A stretch of 64,000 nucleotides of DNA from Martinezella rhizogenes (GCA_013322215.1 JAAMEZ010000056.1:186001-250000), one strand, 5' to 3'. Positions 51,436 through 60,949 are shown, counted from the first letter of the stretch. Made by a program: numbers and translations. The notes: generated from the letters alone by a model not told the origin.

Positions 51436-53382
51436 ATGCGTGATGAAATATTGTCCCGCGGCGTGAGCAGGCGTGCCGTCCTCGGCGGCATGGCGGGAAT
51501 GGCAGCCCTGTCTCTGGCCGGTCGGGTCAACGCCGCCGACCCAGGCGGCGAGGCGCCCGCACTGGCGCAGCTCGTCAAGGACGGCAAGCTGCCGGCACTT
51601 GCCGACCGACTGCCGAAGAAGCCTATGGTCGTTACCCCTTACGAAAAAGTCGGCACTTACGGCGGCACCTTACGACGCGGCCTGCGAGGCTCGTCCGACC
51701 ATAACGGCATTCTGCGCATGGTGGGCAATCAGAGTCTGGTGCGCTGGAACCTTGAGTTCACTCAGGTCCTGCCGAACCTCGCCGAGCGCTGGGACGTCAA
51801 TGCCGACGCCTCGCAATTCACCTTCTACCTTATTCAAGGTGCCCGCTGGTCCGACGGCCAGCCGTTCACGGCAGATGACGTCGTTTTCGCCATCGAGGAC
51901 TGCGTCAAGAATACCGATCTCTACAGCGCGACGCCGGCCCAGTTGTCCGTTGCCGGCAAGGCAGTCGATGTCACGAAGATCGACGACTATACGGTGAAAT
52001 TCACCTTTGCCGCACCGAACGCGCTTTATCTGGAAAATCTCGCAACCCCGCTCGGTCAGCATCCGACGCTGTTTCCGAAGCACTATTGCAGCCAGTTCCT
52101 GCCGAAATACAATCCGAACGTCGCCGAGGATGCGAAGAAGGCTGGCGTCAGCAGTTGGCCCGAACTTTTCCGCGCCCGCTGCGGCGACATCGAAATTCCC
52201 TCGCGCTGGGGCAATCCGGATAAGCCGACGCTCGATCCCTGGGTCGTCAAGGAACCCTATACCGGTGGTGCGACCCGCGTCGTCATGACCCGCAACCCAT
52301 ACTTCTGGCAGGTCGATACATCAGGCAACCAGCTTCCCTATGTCGACGAGATCAATTTCGGCATCTCGCAGGACGTGGAATCGCTGATGCTGAACGTCAT
52401 TTCCGGCAAGATCGATATTCAGGAGCGCCATATCAGCGTGCTCGCCAACAAGCCCACGCTCTCGCAAAACATGAAGAAGGGCGACTATCGCCTTCTAACT
52501 CTTGTCCCTTCCACCTCGCAGCAATGCCAGATCTACTTCAATATCACCCATAAAGATCCAGCCATGCGCAAAATGTTTGCCGACAAGTCGGTCCGGCAGG
52601 CGCTCTCGCTCGGGATCAATCGGCAGGAAATAATCGACATCGTCTATTTCGGCCAGAGCGAGGGATATCAAGCCGGACCGCGGCCGGAGCATCCCTGGTA
52701 CAATGAAAAATATGCCCGCCAATTCACCAACTACGATCCGGACAAGGCCGGCGCCATGCTCGATCAGGCCGGCTACGGCAAGAAGGACGCGAACGGCTTC
52801 CGTCTGAGACCGGACGGCCAGAAGGTCTTCTTCGCCGTCGACGTCATTCCGACCCTCTATCCCGATCTGGTCGATGCCCTTGAACTGGTGAAGGCGCATT
52901 GGGCCCAGATCGGCGTCGACATGAAGGTCAACACGATCGAGCGCGCGCTTTACTACACCCGTGGCGACGACAACGCTCATGATGCCCAGGTCTGGCCAGG
53001 ACCTGGCGGTCTCGACCCCATGCTCGATCCGCGTGACTTCTTCGCCTTCCATCCGCAGGGTTCGCGCTACGCCATTCCGTGGTCGGTCTGGTACACATCG
53101 AACGGCAAACAGGGCGAAGAGCCGCCGGAAAGCCAGAAGAAGCGCATGAAGCTCTTCGATGAAGCGCGCTCGACGGCCGATCTCGACAAGCGCGGCGCCG
53201 TCATGAAGCAGATTTTTGACATCGCGGCCGAAGAATTCGAAACCGTTGGACTTTGCCTTGCCGTCGGCGGCTTCGGCATCATCCGCAACAATCTGCACAA
53301 TGTTCCCGAAAAGCAGCCGGACAGCTGGTCCTGGCCCAATCCGGGACCGGCCATGCCACAGCAATTCTTCTTCACCAGCTGA
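51436..53382 (+). CDS. Opp-type ABC transporter substrate-binding protein
   Basis: The 648-residue protein has a twin-arginine-like signal (SRRAVLGGMAGMAALSLAGR, cleavage near VNA-AD) and the SBP_bac_5 fold: RWDVNADASQFTFYL near residue 120, GARWSDGQPFTADDVVFA near 135 and SVRQALSLGINRQEII near 390. The ATG at 51436 has GGGAGGG five bases upstream; an in-frame ATG at 51364 would put 24 residues before the signal. The ligand may be a sugar-acid glycoside or oligosaccharide, given the dehydratase gene downstream (inference). Confidence 0.88.
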   Translation: MRDEILSRGVSRRAVLGGMAGMAALSLAGRVNAADPGGEAPALAQLVKDGKLPALADRLPKKPMVVTPYEKVGTYGGTLRRGLRGSSDHNGILRMVGNQSLVRWNLEFTQVLPNLAERWDVNADASQFTFYLIQGARWSDGQPFTADDVVFAIEDCVKNTDLYSATPAQLSVAGKAVDVTKIDDYTVKFTFAAPNALYLENLATPLGQHPTLFPKHYCSQFLPKYNPNVAEDAKKAGVSSWPELFRARCGDIEIPSRWGNPDKPTLDPWVVKEPYTGGATRVVMTRNPYFWQVDTSGNQLPYVDEINFGISQDVESLMLNVISGKIDIQERHISVLANKPTLSQNMKKGDYRLLTLVPSTSQQCQIYFNITHKDPAMRKMFADKSVRQALSLGINRQEIIDIVYFGQSEGYQAGPRPEHPWYNEKYARQFTNYDPDKAGAMLDQAGYGKKDANGFRLRPDGQKVFFAVDVIPTLYPDLVDALELVKAHWAQIGVDMKVNTIERALYYTRGDDNAHDAQVWPGPGGLDPMLDPRDFFAFHPQGSRYAIPWSVWYTSNGKQGEEPPESQKKRMKLFDEARSTADLDKRGAVMKQIFDIAAEEFETVGLCLAVGGFGIIRNNLHNVPEKQPDSWSWPNPGPAMPQQFFFTS

Positions 53383-53468
53383 TTACGCCGATCAAGCGCC
53401 GCCTTTCATGGGCGGCGCTATCCTTCATGCGGAGCTGCCCGTGGCAGCACTTACTGCGAGAAACAGCC

Positions 53469-54455
53469 ATGCTGGCCTTCATCGGTAAACGCCTTTTGTG
53501 GATGATCCCATCCCTTTTCGCCATCAGCTTCCTTGCCTTCGTGCTGATCCAGCTGCCTCCCGGCGACTACGTGACGACCTATATCGCCACGCTCGCCTCC
53601 TCGAATGAAGTGGTCGACCAGAATACGGCCGCACAATTGCGCGAACGCTTCGGCCTCGATCAGCCGATGCTCATCCAATATCTGAAATGGATGTGGGGCA
53701 TTCTCTCGCGCGGCGATTTCGGTATCTCGTTCGAATGGCAGCAGCCTGTCTCCGGCCTTATCTGGGAGCGCATGGCACTGACGCTCATTCTGGCGCTTGC
53801 GGCGCTGATCGCGACCTGGGCGATCGCGCTACCGATCGGCGTCTACTCCGCCGTCAAGAAATACTCGATCGGCGATTATTTCTTTACCGCCTTCACGTTT
53901 CTAGGCCTTGCCATTCCCTCGTTCCTGCTGGCGCTCGTGCTGATGTATGTCGCCGCCGTCGAGTTCGGCCAGGATGTCGGCGGTTTGTTTTCCTCCGAAT
54001 TCGAGACGGCTCCCTGGAGCATCGCCAAGATGCTGGATCTCCTGTCACATTTGTGGCTGCCGGTCGTCATCCTTGCCGTTTCTTCAACCGCAAGCCTCAT
54101 TCGCGTCATGCGCGCCAACATGCTCGACGAGCTGCCGAAACCCTATGTCACGACGGCGCGGGCAAAAGGCCTCTCCGAGTTTCGGCTGCTCGTGAAATAC
54201 CCGCTGCGTATCGCGCTCAATCCGTTCATCTCGACGATTGCCTGGTTGCTGCCCAATCTCATTTCCGGATCCGTCGTCGTTGCAATCGTTCTCAATCTGC
54301 CGACGGCGGCGCCATTGCTGCTCCAGGCCCTGATGGCGCAGGACATGTATCTTGCCGGCGCCTTCGTGCTTTTGATCTGCGCGCTGACGCTGATCGGGTC
54401 ACTTATCAGTGACATTCTGCTTGCCCTCGTCGATCCCCGCATCCGGTTGGAATAG
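53469..54455 (+). CDS. Opp-type ABC transporter permease (OppB/DppB-like)
   Basis: The 328-residue inner-membrane protein starts with the MLAFIGKRLLWMIPSLFAIS helix of DppB-type permeases. It then has the loop LRERFGLDQPMLIQYLKWMWGI, further helices, and the coupling segment TTARAKGLSEFRLLVKYPLR. It lies 86 bases after the binding-protein gene; the start at 53469 is chosen on family N-termini rather than the longer frame. Its partner permease follows after nine bases. Confidence 0.9.
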   Translation: MLAFIGKRLLWMIPSLFAISFLAFVLIQLPPGDYVTTYIATLASSNEVVDQNTAAQLRERFGLDQPMLIQYLKWMWGILSRGDFGISFEWQQPVSGLIWERMALTLILALAALIATWAIALPIGVYSAVKKYSIGDYFFTAFTFLGLAIPSFLLALVLMYVAAVEFGQDVGGLFSSEFETAPWSIAKMLDLLSHLWLPVVILAVSSTASLIRVMRANMLDELPKPYVTTARAKGLSEFRLLVKYPLRIALNPFISTIAWLLPNLISGSVVVAIVLNLPTAAPLLLQALMAQDMYLAGAFVLLICALTLIGSLISDILLALVDPRIRLE

Positions 54456-54464
54456 GAGCAGCCC

Positions 54465-55586
54465 ATGGCCGATATCGCCGTCACAAACCTGCGCCCTGAC
54501 CGCAACGCGGTCGCCTCGCAATGGCAGTTGATCTGGTGGGCATTCCGTCGCCATAAGCTCGCGATGGTCGCCCTCGTCGTTACCGTGCTGATGTACATCG
54601 TGGCGATCGTGCCAGGATTCTTTGCCATCAACGATCCCAATCAGCAAAATGCACGTGCGACCTTCCACCCGCCGCAAAGAGTGCATTTCATCGATATGGA
54701 GAACGGCTTCTCCATTGGGCTACACTATTACCCGCTGAAGCTAACCCGCGATCCCGAAACGCTTGCGGCGATCTTCAAGGAGGACACGACGAAGCGTGTC
54801 TCCATCAGCCTGTTCGGTCGCGGCTACGAATATTCCGTGCTCGGTCTCTTCACGAGCAACATCCATCTGCTGGCATCCTCGGACAAGTCGACGCCTCTGC
54901 TTCTGTTCGGCGCGGACCGGCTCGGCCGCGACGTCTTCAGCCGCACCGTCCAAGGCGCGCAGATTTCGCTGTCGATCGGCCTCGTCGGCGTGTTCTTTTC
55001 GCTTCTACTCGGCATCGTTCTTGGAGGAATTTCAGGCTATTACGGCGGAAAGCTCGACTTCTTCATCCAGCGCCTGATCGACTTCGTGCTATCGCTGCCG
55101 ACCATTCCGATCTGGCTCGCCATGGCGGCCGCCCTACCGCAAGGCTGGCCGGCGGCGCTGCAATATATGATGATTACCATCATCCTGTCGCTGACCGGCT
55201 GGGCGCAGCTCGCCCGTGTCGTGCGCGGCCGCTTCCTGTCGCTGCGCACGGAAGAGTTTGTTGCCGCGGCCAGGCTCGACGGCGCCAGCGAGGCGCGGAT
55301 CATCTTCCGCCATATGCTGCCAAGTTTTGCGAGCCACATCATCGCCTCGATCACGCTTGCCGTGCCGGCGATGATCCTGGCCGAGACATCCCTCTCCTTC
55401 TTAGGCCTCGGCCTACAGCCGCCGACCATTTCTTGGGGGGTACTGCTGCGCGAGGCACAGAACATCCGCTCGATCGCAACCGCACCATGGCTCTTTCTGC
55501 CGGGCGTCGCCGTCGTCATCGCCGTCATGGCGCTGAACCTTCTTGGCGATGGCCTGCGCGATGCGGCCGATCCCTACAACAAATGA
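54465..55586 (+). CDS. Opp-type ABC transporter permease (OppC/DppC-like)
   Basis: The 373-residue inner-membrane protein has an N-terminal helix (MVALVVTVLMYIVAIVPGFF) and an unusually long periplasmic insertion (about residues 60-145) before the typical LLLFGADRLGRDVFSR. Helices and the AARLDGASEARIIFRHML coupling loop follow. It is longer than the usual 280-300 residues because of that insertion. GGAG stands seven bases before the ATG. It overlaps no neighbour; the double ATPase gene starts seven bases later. Confidence 0.9.
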   Translation: MADIAVTNLRPDRNAVASQWQLIWWAFRRHKLAMVALVVTVLMYIVAIVPGFFAINDPNQQNARATFHPPQRVHFIDMENGFSIGLHYYPLKLTRDPETLAAIFKEDTTKRVSISLFGRGYEYSVLGLFTSNIHLLASSDKSTPLLLFGADRLGRDVFSRTVQGAQISLSIGLVGVFFSLLLGIVLGGISGYYGGKLDFFIQRLIDFVLSLPTIPIWLAMAAALPQGWPAALQYMMITIILSLTGWAQLARVVRGRFLSLRTEEFVAAARLDGASEARIIFRHMLPSFASHIIASITLAVPAMILAETSLSFLGLGLQPPTISWGVLLREAQNIRSIATAPWLFLPGVAVVIAVMALNLLGDGLRDAADPYNK

Positions 55587-55593
55587 GGCGGGC

Positions 55594-57315
55594 ATGACCG
55601 ATATCGTTTCCATGAATACCGCCCGCCCGCTGCTGCAGGTCAAGAACCTCACCGTCGACTTTCCCTTAAGAACCGGCACGTTTCGCGCGGTCGACAATCT
55701 CTCCTTTGCCATCGAGCCTGGAAAGACGCTCTGCGTCGTCGGAGAGAGCGGCTCCGGCAAATCGGTCACCGCACGCTCGATCCTGCAGATCGTCGACGCC
55801 CCTGGCCGCATCACCGGCGGTTCCATCATTTTGAATGGCGCTGGCGGCAGTTCGGTCGATCTCGTCAAGCTCAATCCGCGCGGGCGGCAGATCAGGTCGA
55901 TCCGCGGGCGCGATATCGCCATGATCTTTCAGGAGCCGATGGCATCGCTTTCACCGGTCCATACGGTCGGCGACCAGATCATGGAAGCGCTGCGCCTCCA
56001 CACGAAAATGAGCAAGGCCGAGGCACGAGCCGAAACGATCTCACTTTTGAAACAGGTGGAAATCCCCTCCCCGGAAAAAGCGATCGACCGTTACGCTTTT
56101 CAATATTCGGGCGGCATGCGCCAGCGCGCCATGATCGCCATGGCGCTTGCCTGCAGGCCGCAGCTTCTGATCGCCGACGAGCCGACGACGGCGCTCGACG
56201 TGACGACACAGGCCGAAATCCTCGACCTTATTGCCCGGCTGCAGAAGGCCAACGGCATGGCGGTCCTGTTCATCACTCACGACATGGGCGTGGTCGCCCA
56301 GATCGCTGACGATGTGCTCGTCATGCACAATGGTGTCGTTAGGGAATACGGCCCGGTCGAGCAGATCTTTCATGCGCCGAAAGACGATTACACGCGCATG
56401 CTGATCGGCTCGGTGCTGAAGCTCGAAAGGAAGGCCGAGATTCGATTGGCGCGGCCGCCGCTCGACAAAACCGCTGCCCCGATCCTCGAACTGCGCAACG
56501 TGTCGATGGCCTTCGGCGAGGTCCGTGCTCTCGATGATGTCTCGATCTCGCTTTTGCCGCGCGAGACGCTCGGGATCGTCGGCGAGAGCGGATCTGGCAA
56601 AACGACGATGGGTCGCTCGATCATGCGACTGATCGATCCGAGTGCCGGGGAAATCCTCTATCGCCGCACCGATGGCGACGTCACCGACTTGGTAAGCGCC
56701 AAAGGGACGGTCCTTGCGGCAGCGCGCCGCGAATTGCGCATGGTGTTCCAGGACCCGTTCGGTTCGCTCAACCCGCGCATGACCGTCTCGCAGATTATCG
56801 GCGAGCCATTGCTCGTCAACGGCATCGCCAAAGGCCGGGCGCTCGACGAGCGCGTTTGCCATCTGATGGAGCAGGTCGGGCTCGATCCGAGGGCGCGCGA
56901 GCGCTATCCTCATGCCTTTTCCGGCGGCCAGCGCCAGCGCATCGGTATCGCCCGCGCCATAACACTCAATCCGCGCGTGATCGTCGCCGACGAGGCGACA
57001 TCGGCTCTCGATGTCTCCGTGCGCTCGCAAGTGCTCGATCTGTTGATGCGCCTGCAGGATGAGCTCGGTCTTGCCTATATCTTCATCAGCCATGATATCG
57101 GCGTCATCCGTTACATGTGCGACCGCGTCGGCGTCATGTACAAGGGCCGGCTGGTCGAGGTCGGCGATGCCGACAAGGTCTGCAATTCACCAGAACATGC
57201 TTATACGCAGGCGCTGATTTCGGCGATCCCGCGCCCCGATCCCCGCGACCGGGATCGCTCGCGACGTTTCCGCTATGTCGAGCCCGAAACCGTGAAGAAC
57301 GGGAGCGCGGCGTGA
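55594..57315 (+). CDS. Double ABC ATPase (fused OppD-OppF type)
   Basis: The 573-residue protein contains two complete ABC domains: residues about 10-270 (Walker A GESGSGKSV, signature YSGGMRQRAMIAMAL, Walker B LLIADEPTTALD) and about 300-560 (GESGSGKTT, FSGGQRQRIGIARA, VIVADEATSALD). Such OppD-OppF fusions are known in proteobacteria. It powers the importer formed by the two preceding permeases. The ATG at 55594 is the first plausible start; a longer frame from 55543 lies inside the permease gene. Confidence 0.92.
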   Translation: MTDIVSMNTARPLLQVKNLTVDFPLRTGTFRAVDNLSFAIEPGKTLCVVGESGSGKSVTARSILQIVDAPGRITGGSIILNGAGGSSVDLVKLNPRGRQIRSIRGRDIAMIFQEPMASLSPVHTVGDQIMEALRLHTKMSKAEARAETISLLKQVEIPSPEKAIDRYAFQYSGGMRQRAMIAMALACRPQLLIADEPTTALDVTTQAEILDLIARLQKANGMAVLFITHDMGVVAQIADDVLVMHNGVVREYGPVEQIFHAPKDDYTRMLIGSVLKLERKAEIRLARPPLDKTAAPILELRNVSMAFGEVRALDDVSISLLPRETLGIVGESGSGKTTMGRSIMRLIDPSAGEILYRRTDGDVTDLVSAKGTVLAAARRELRMVFQDPFGSLNPRMTVSQIIGEPLLVNGIAKGRALDERVCHLMEQVGLDPRARERYPHAFSGGQRQRIGIARAITLNPRVIVADEATSALDVSVRSQVLDLLMRLQDELGLAYIFISHDIGVIRYMCDRVGVMYKGRLVEVGDADKVCNSPEHAYTQALISAIPRPDPRDRDRSRRFRYVEPETVKNGSAA

Positions 57316-57443
57316 TGGCTCCACTCGGTAGCGCCGTAACGCCCATGTGCCACGGATCAGACTTCGCCGTGGCGCCGCAACGATTTCCCCACCTGCGGCA
57401 CCTCCCATGCCGCATTCATAACCACCGATAGAAGGAAGATAAG

Positions 57444-58631
57444 ATGAAGATCGACCGCATGCGGGTATTCATGACCCGCGACAAGGATCGCCCGCGCGTC
57501 ATCGTGGCGCTGGATACGGATGACGGACTGACGGGCTGGGGCGAGTGCTACAATCACGGCCCCGATTTGGCACTGCCGCCGATCCTCGATTATCTCTACG
57601 GCTTCATCGCCGGCCAGGATCCGAGCCGCATCGATTATCTCATCAACCTCTTGATCCAGCAGAGCCGCTTCCCGCCGGGCGCGCTTGGCCTCTCGGCCAT
57701 TTCCGCGCTCGACCATTGCCTTTGGGATCTCTCGGCAAAGGCCCTGAATGTTCCGGTCTATAAATTGCTCGGCGGCGCGGTGCGTGATCGCATCAAGGTC
57801 TATGCCGGTGTCTATACCGCACCGGACGCACCGGCTGCGCGCGACGAGCTCGACCGCTTGAATGCCGAATGGGGCTTTACCGCATTCAAACTTAGCCCCT
57901 GGCGCATCGACATGCACGCCCATCGCTGGGGCAACGTCGTCAAGGCATCGGCAGACTATTTCCGCTCGCTGCGCGAAACCGTGCGTGATGATTATGAGAT
58001 CGCCTTCGACGCCCATGCGAAGATCTTCGAGCCGGTTGCAGCCCGCCAGCTCGGCAATGCGCTCGCACCTTATGACCCGCTCTTTTACGAAGAGCCGTTG
58101 CGCCCCGAAAATATCGAGATGTGGGGCGAGCTGAAGCAGGGCCTCAATTGCGTATTGGCGACGGGCGAGTCCCTTTATAACCGCAACGAGTTCCTGCGTC
58201 TGCTGCAGGTCAAGGGCGCCGACCTCATCCAGCCGGATATCTGCGTCGTCGGCGGCATCAGCGAGATGCGGCGCATTGCAACGATCGCCGAGGCGCATTT
58301 CGTCGGCGTTGCTCCGCACAACCCGATGGGACCACTCGCGACCGCCGTCAACGTGCATTTCTCGGCTGCCGCGCAGAACTTCAAGATCCTCGAATATCGT
58401 TTGCCCAAGGGTCAAGCCTATGTCTATGGCGGCAACGAGGTCGAACAGCGACAGGGCGAAACCCGTTATGTCGTCGATCCTTATCTGCCGAAGGACGGCT
58501 ATCTCGAGCTTCGGCCCGACCGACCCGGTTGGGGTGTCGAGATGGATGAAAAGGCAATGGAAGAGGAAGGCTACATCCATTGGCAACGGCGCGTGCCTAA
58601 GCGCCCGGACGGTTCCTACGCCTTTGCGTAA
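57444..58631 (+). CDS. Enolase-superfamily acid-sugar dehydratase (mandelate racemase/galactonate dehydratase-like)
   Basis: The 395-residue protein has a capping domain and a beta-barrel with metal ligands Asp189, Glu216 (or Glu217, in FYEEPL) and Glu242 (ATGES), plus His191 (the D-x-H pair in IAFDAHAK) and His292 (GVAPHNPMGP). This D-x-H plus late His arrangement is that of acid-sugar dehydratases such as galactonate dehydratase. It would convert an aldonic or aldaric acid to a 2-keto-3-deoxy acid, the substrate type of the DapA-family enzyme encoded at 49501. The exact sugar is not deducible. GGAAG precedes the ATG. Confidence 0.9.
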   Translation: MKIDRMRVFMTRDKDRPRVIVALDTDDGLTGWGECYNHGPDLALPPILDYLYGFIAGQDPSRIDYLINLLIQQSRFPPGALGLSAISALDHCLWDLSAKALNVPVYKLLGGAVRDRIKVYAGVYTAPDAPAARDELDRLNAEWGFTAFKLSPWRIDMHAHRWGNVVKASADYFRSLRETVRDDYEIAFDAHAKIFEPVAARQLGNALAPYDPLFYEEPLRPENIEMWGELKQGLNCVLATGESLYNRNEFLRLLQVKGADLIQPDICVVGGISEMRRIATIAEAHFVGVAPHNPMGPLATAVNVHFSAAAQNFKILEYRLPKGQAYVYGGNEVEQRQGETRYVVDPYLPKDGYLELRPDRPGWGVEMDEKAMEEEGYIHWQRRVPKRPDGSYAFA

Positions 58632-58661
58632 GCTTGGTATCAGCAGCGATCTGAAAAATTG

Positions 58662-58681
58662 GGGCGGCCATCAGGCCGCCC
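58662..58681. terminator. Bidirectional terminator between dehydratase and MFS genes
   Basis: GGGCGGCC (58662-58669) and GGCCGCCC (58674-58681) form a perfect stem with an ATCA loop. On the minus strand it is followed by an AATTTTT tract; on the plus strand by TTCTCATTT. It separates convergent genes. Confidence 0.75.
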
Positions 58682-58719
58682 TTCTCATTTGGAAGCTGCC
58701 TTTGCAAACCTGAGCGCAA

Positions 58720-60030
58720 TCACTTCACGCGGGCTGCGTTCGGATTGCCAAGATCTTCCGGCCGCGGCGCACGCGGTATCATGCGTCCGATCACAAGGAC
58801 CAACAGCACCGCAATCAGAAGGCAGGCAGCCAGGAAGAACATCGGTGCGATCGTGCTTCCTGTGGAATCCTTGATCCAAGGGACGACGTTCTGGGCGATG
58901 AAGCCGCCGAGATTGCCGACGGAATTGATCGCGGCAAGGCCCGCTGCGGCACCCGCTCCCTGCAGGAAGCGCGAGGGAAGGCTCCAGAATACCGGCTGGC
59001 CCGCAAAGATGCCGGCGGCGGCAACGGAGAGGAAAGCAAATTGCAGCGTGTGGTCTGGAATAACAGCGGATAAGACCAGGCTCGCGGCACCGATCAGTGC
59101 CGGAATGACAATATAGGGCGTCTTGGACTCAGCCCTATCAGCCGCCCGCGGCACGGCATAAAGAGCGATGGCGACGAGAATCCAGGGGATGATGTTCAGG
59201 AATCCGTTCGTCGTATTGCTGACACCGAAATTCTTGACGATGGTCGGCAGCCAGTAGCTGAGACCATAGGCTGCCAGCGGAAAACCGATATAGCAAAGCG
59301 ACATCAGCAATACGCGCGGATTGATCAGCGCCTTGAAGCCATCGGCGGCGTTCTGCTCCATGCCTGAATTTTCCGCCGCGATCCGATCCTTCAGCCAATT
59401 CTTTTCCGTATCGTCGAGGAACGTCGCCTTGGATGGCAGGTCCGGCAGATAAAACAGGGTGATGAAGCCGGCAATGATGGCGGGAATGCCGGTCACCAGA
59501 AAGACCCATTGCCAACCGGCAATACCATAGAGCCCATTCAAATCCAGCAGCACCCCGCCGAGCGGTGCGCCGATCGCATTGGCAAAGGCGCTGAAAATCA
59601 TGAAAAGCCCAACCATCGTGCCGCGATAGGCCGAAGGATACCAAAGGGTCAGCAGATAGAGCACGCCTGGAAAGAAGCCGGCCTCGCAGGCGCCGAGCAG
59701 GAAGCGCAGAATATAGAACATGGTCGCATTCTGCGTATAGGCCAGTGCGACCGTCACCGCTCCCCAAGAGATCAGGATACGCGCGAACCACTTGCTGGCT
59801 CCGAACCTGTCGAGAAGCAGGTTGCTCGGCACCTCGAAGATGAAATAGCCGATAAAGAACAGCGACGCGCCAAGGCCATAGGCATATTCGCTCATGCCGA
59901 GCGCATCGACCATCTCAAGCTTGGCGTAACTGACGTTCTGACGGTCGATATAGGCGATCAGGTAGAGGATGCCCAGAAAGGGCATGAGCCTCCAGGTGAT
60001 CTTGGATATAAGCTGCTTCTCATCAATCAC
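58720..60030 (-). CDS. MFS transporter, anion:cation symporter family (sugar-acid uptake type)
   Basis: The 436-residue, 12-helix protein has the ACS-family N-terminus (RLMPFLGILYLIAYIDRQNVSYAK, kept in tartrate, glucarate and galactonate symporters), then FIGYFIFEVPSNLLLDRFG and RFLLGACEAGFFPGVLYLLTLWYP. It probably takes up a free sugar acid with protons, adding a second entry route to the ABC importer. It is convergent with the dehydratase gene. The ATG at 60030 follows a GGGAGGAAGAGG-type site. Confidence 0.9.
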   Translation of the reverse strand: MIDEKQLISKITWRLMPFLGILYLIAYIDRQNVSYAKLEMVDALGMSEYAYGLGASLFFIGYFIFEVPSNLLLDRFGASKWFARILISWGAVTVALAYTQNATMFYILRFLLGACEAGFFPGVLYLLTLWYPSAYRGTMVGLFMIFSAFANAIGAPLGGVLLDLNGLYGIAGWQWVFLVTGIPAIIAGFITLFYLPDLPSKATFLDDTEKNWLKDRIAAENSGMEQNAADGFKALINPRVLLMSLCYIGFPLAAYGLSYWLPTIVKNFGVSNTTNGFLNIIPWILVAIALYAVPRAADRAESKTPYIVIPALIGAASLVLSAVIPDHTLQFAFLSVAAAGIFAGQPVFWSLPSRFLQGAGAAAGLAAINSVGNLGGFIAQNVVPWIKDSTGSTIAPMFFLAACLLIAVLLVLVIGRMIPRAPRPEDLGNPNAARVK

Positions 60031-60122
60031 GCCTCTTCCTCCCTGAAAGATGGTTATGATTGATATAGATAGCGCAACTCAGCGTTTATCAATGCGCCAA
60101 GAAACAAAGCTCATCTCGCGCT

Positions 60123-60329
60123 TCAAGCGACGCGTTCGAACTGGGTGCGGATATGTTCTATATAGTGCTGGCCGGGCGACGACGCCTTCACCATGGCGAT
60201 CGCCGCCTTCTGCGGAACGCCGGTGAATTGACGCTCCTCGCCATTTCTGAAGCGGATATAAAGCCGCCCGTCGTCCGGGCGAAAATAGACTGATTTGATG
60301 ATTTTCGACGAAACCGGGAGCTCTTGCAT
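60123..60329 (-). CDS. KTSC-domain protein (68 aa)
   Basis: The short protein matches the KTSC domain: SSKIIKSVYF near the start, then GRLYIRFRNGEERQFTGVP and a conserved QHYIEHIR near the end. The domain occurs alone or next to lysyl-tRNA synthetase; its function is not well known. It appears as a single small gene between the MFS gene and the VOC gene, with AAGGTAAGGTGA-like purines upstream of the ATG at 60329. Confidence 0.8.
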   Translation of the reverse strand: MQELPVSSKIIKSVYFRPDDGRLYIRFRNGEERQFTGVPQKAAIAMVKASSPGQHYIEHIRTQFERVA

Positions 60330-60445
60330 GGGTCACCTTACCTTTGGCCGGTTTTGTCGCATGAAAAGCGAAATATTGGGTGAAGCGACCTAGTTAATCA
60401 AAGATAGAGTTGCATCGTTCGATTTTATCGATTGCACCCAACACT

Positions 60446-60877
60446 TTAACGATCCTGCGGCAAGGCATTCTCGGCATAGAGAGATGCAAACTCCGCGCTT
60501 GGCGGTATCGGCTTGATGATGTCGATCAAAACACCGTTCGGATCGGACGTTATGAAATGACGTTGACCGAAATCTTCGTCGCGGATGGCCAACAAAATGG
60601 GCAATCCGGCTTCCCGCACATGGTCATAGACCGTGTCGACGTCTTCCACTTCGAAATTGAGCAATAGTCCGGCCACCCGACCGCGCCCTCGCGGCGGAAT
60701 CGTCTCATGCCGGCCATCCAGAATGGCAAGATTGATGCCGCTGTCTCCGGCCGATTGCAGATGGACGTACCAGTCGCTTGCGAAGTTTTCCTGAAAGCCG
60801 AAATGCTCGATGTAGAAGGCTGCGGTCTCCGCCACCTGCTCGGTCATGATGACAGGATAGTAGCTTGTTACCTTCAT
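60446..60877 (-). CDS. VOC superfamily (glyoxalase/bleomycin-resistance-like) protein
   Basis: The 143-residue protein has the paired beta-alpha-beta units of the VOC fold (SYYPVIMTEQVAETAAFYIEHF; VDTVYDHVREAGLPILL; GQRHFITSDPNGVLIDIIKP). A metal site is not obvious, and no specific substrate can be named. It is divergent from a TetR-type regulator, with operator-like repeats in between, so it probably belongs to a small inducible detoxification or resistance unit. Confidence 0.83.
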   Translation of the reverse strand: MKVTSYYPVIMTEQVAETAAFYIEHFGFQENFASDWYVHLQSAGDSGINLAILDGRHETIPPRGRGRVAGLLLNFEVEDVDTVYDHVREAGLPILLAIRDEDFGQRHFITSDPNGVLIDIIKPIPPSAEFASLYAENALPQDR

Positions 60878-60900
60878 GCTTCACTTCCTCCCCGAAAAGA

Positions 60901-60949
60901 CATACAATCTGTCTGTATTCTTTTCAAATAGCATACAGGCTGCATGCAT
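60901..60949. promoter_or_regulatory. Direct repeat of an 18-base palindromic motif, candidate TetR operator
   Basis: CATACAATCTGTCTGTAT (60901-60918) and CATACAGGCTGCATGCAT (60932-60949) share the pattern CATACANNCTGNNTGNAT, 31 bases (about three turns) apart. Each is also partly palindromic (ATACA...TGTAT). They fill the space between the divergent VOC gene and the TetR-type gene, the second reaching the latter's start. Confidence 0.5.

Noticed and set aside
57357..58586. A minus-strand open frame of 409 codons opposite the acid-sugar dehydratase gene
   Set aside because: The plus-strand gene has intact enolase-superfamily ligands. The antisense frame shows no domain and overlaps the operon fully.
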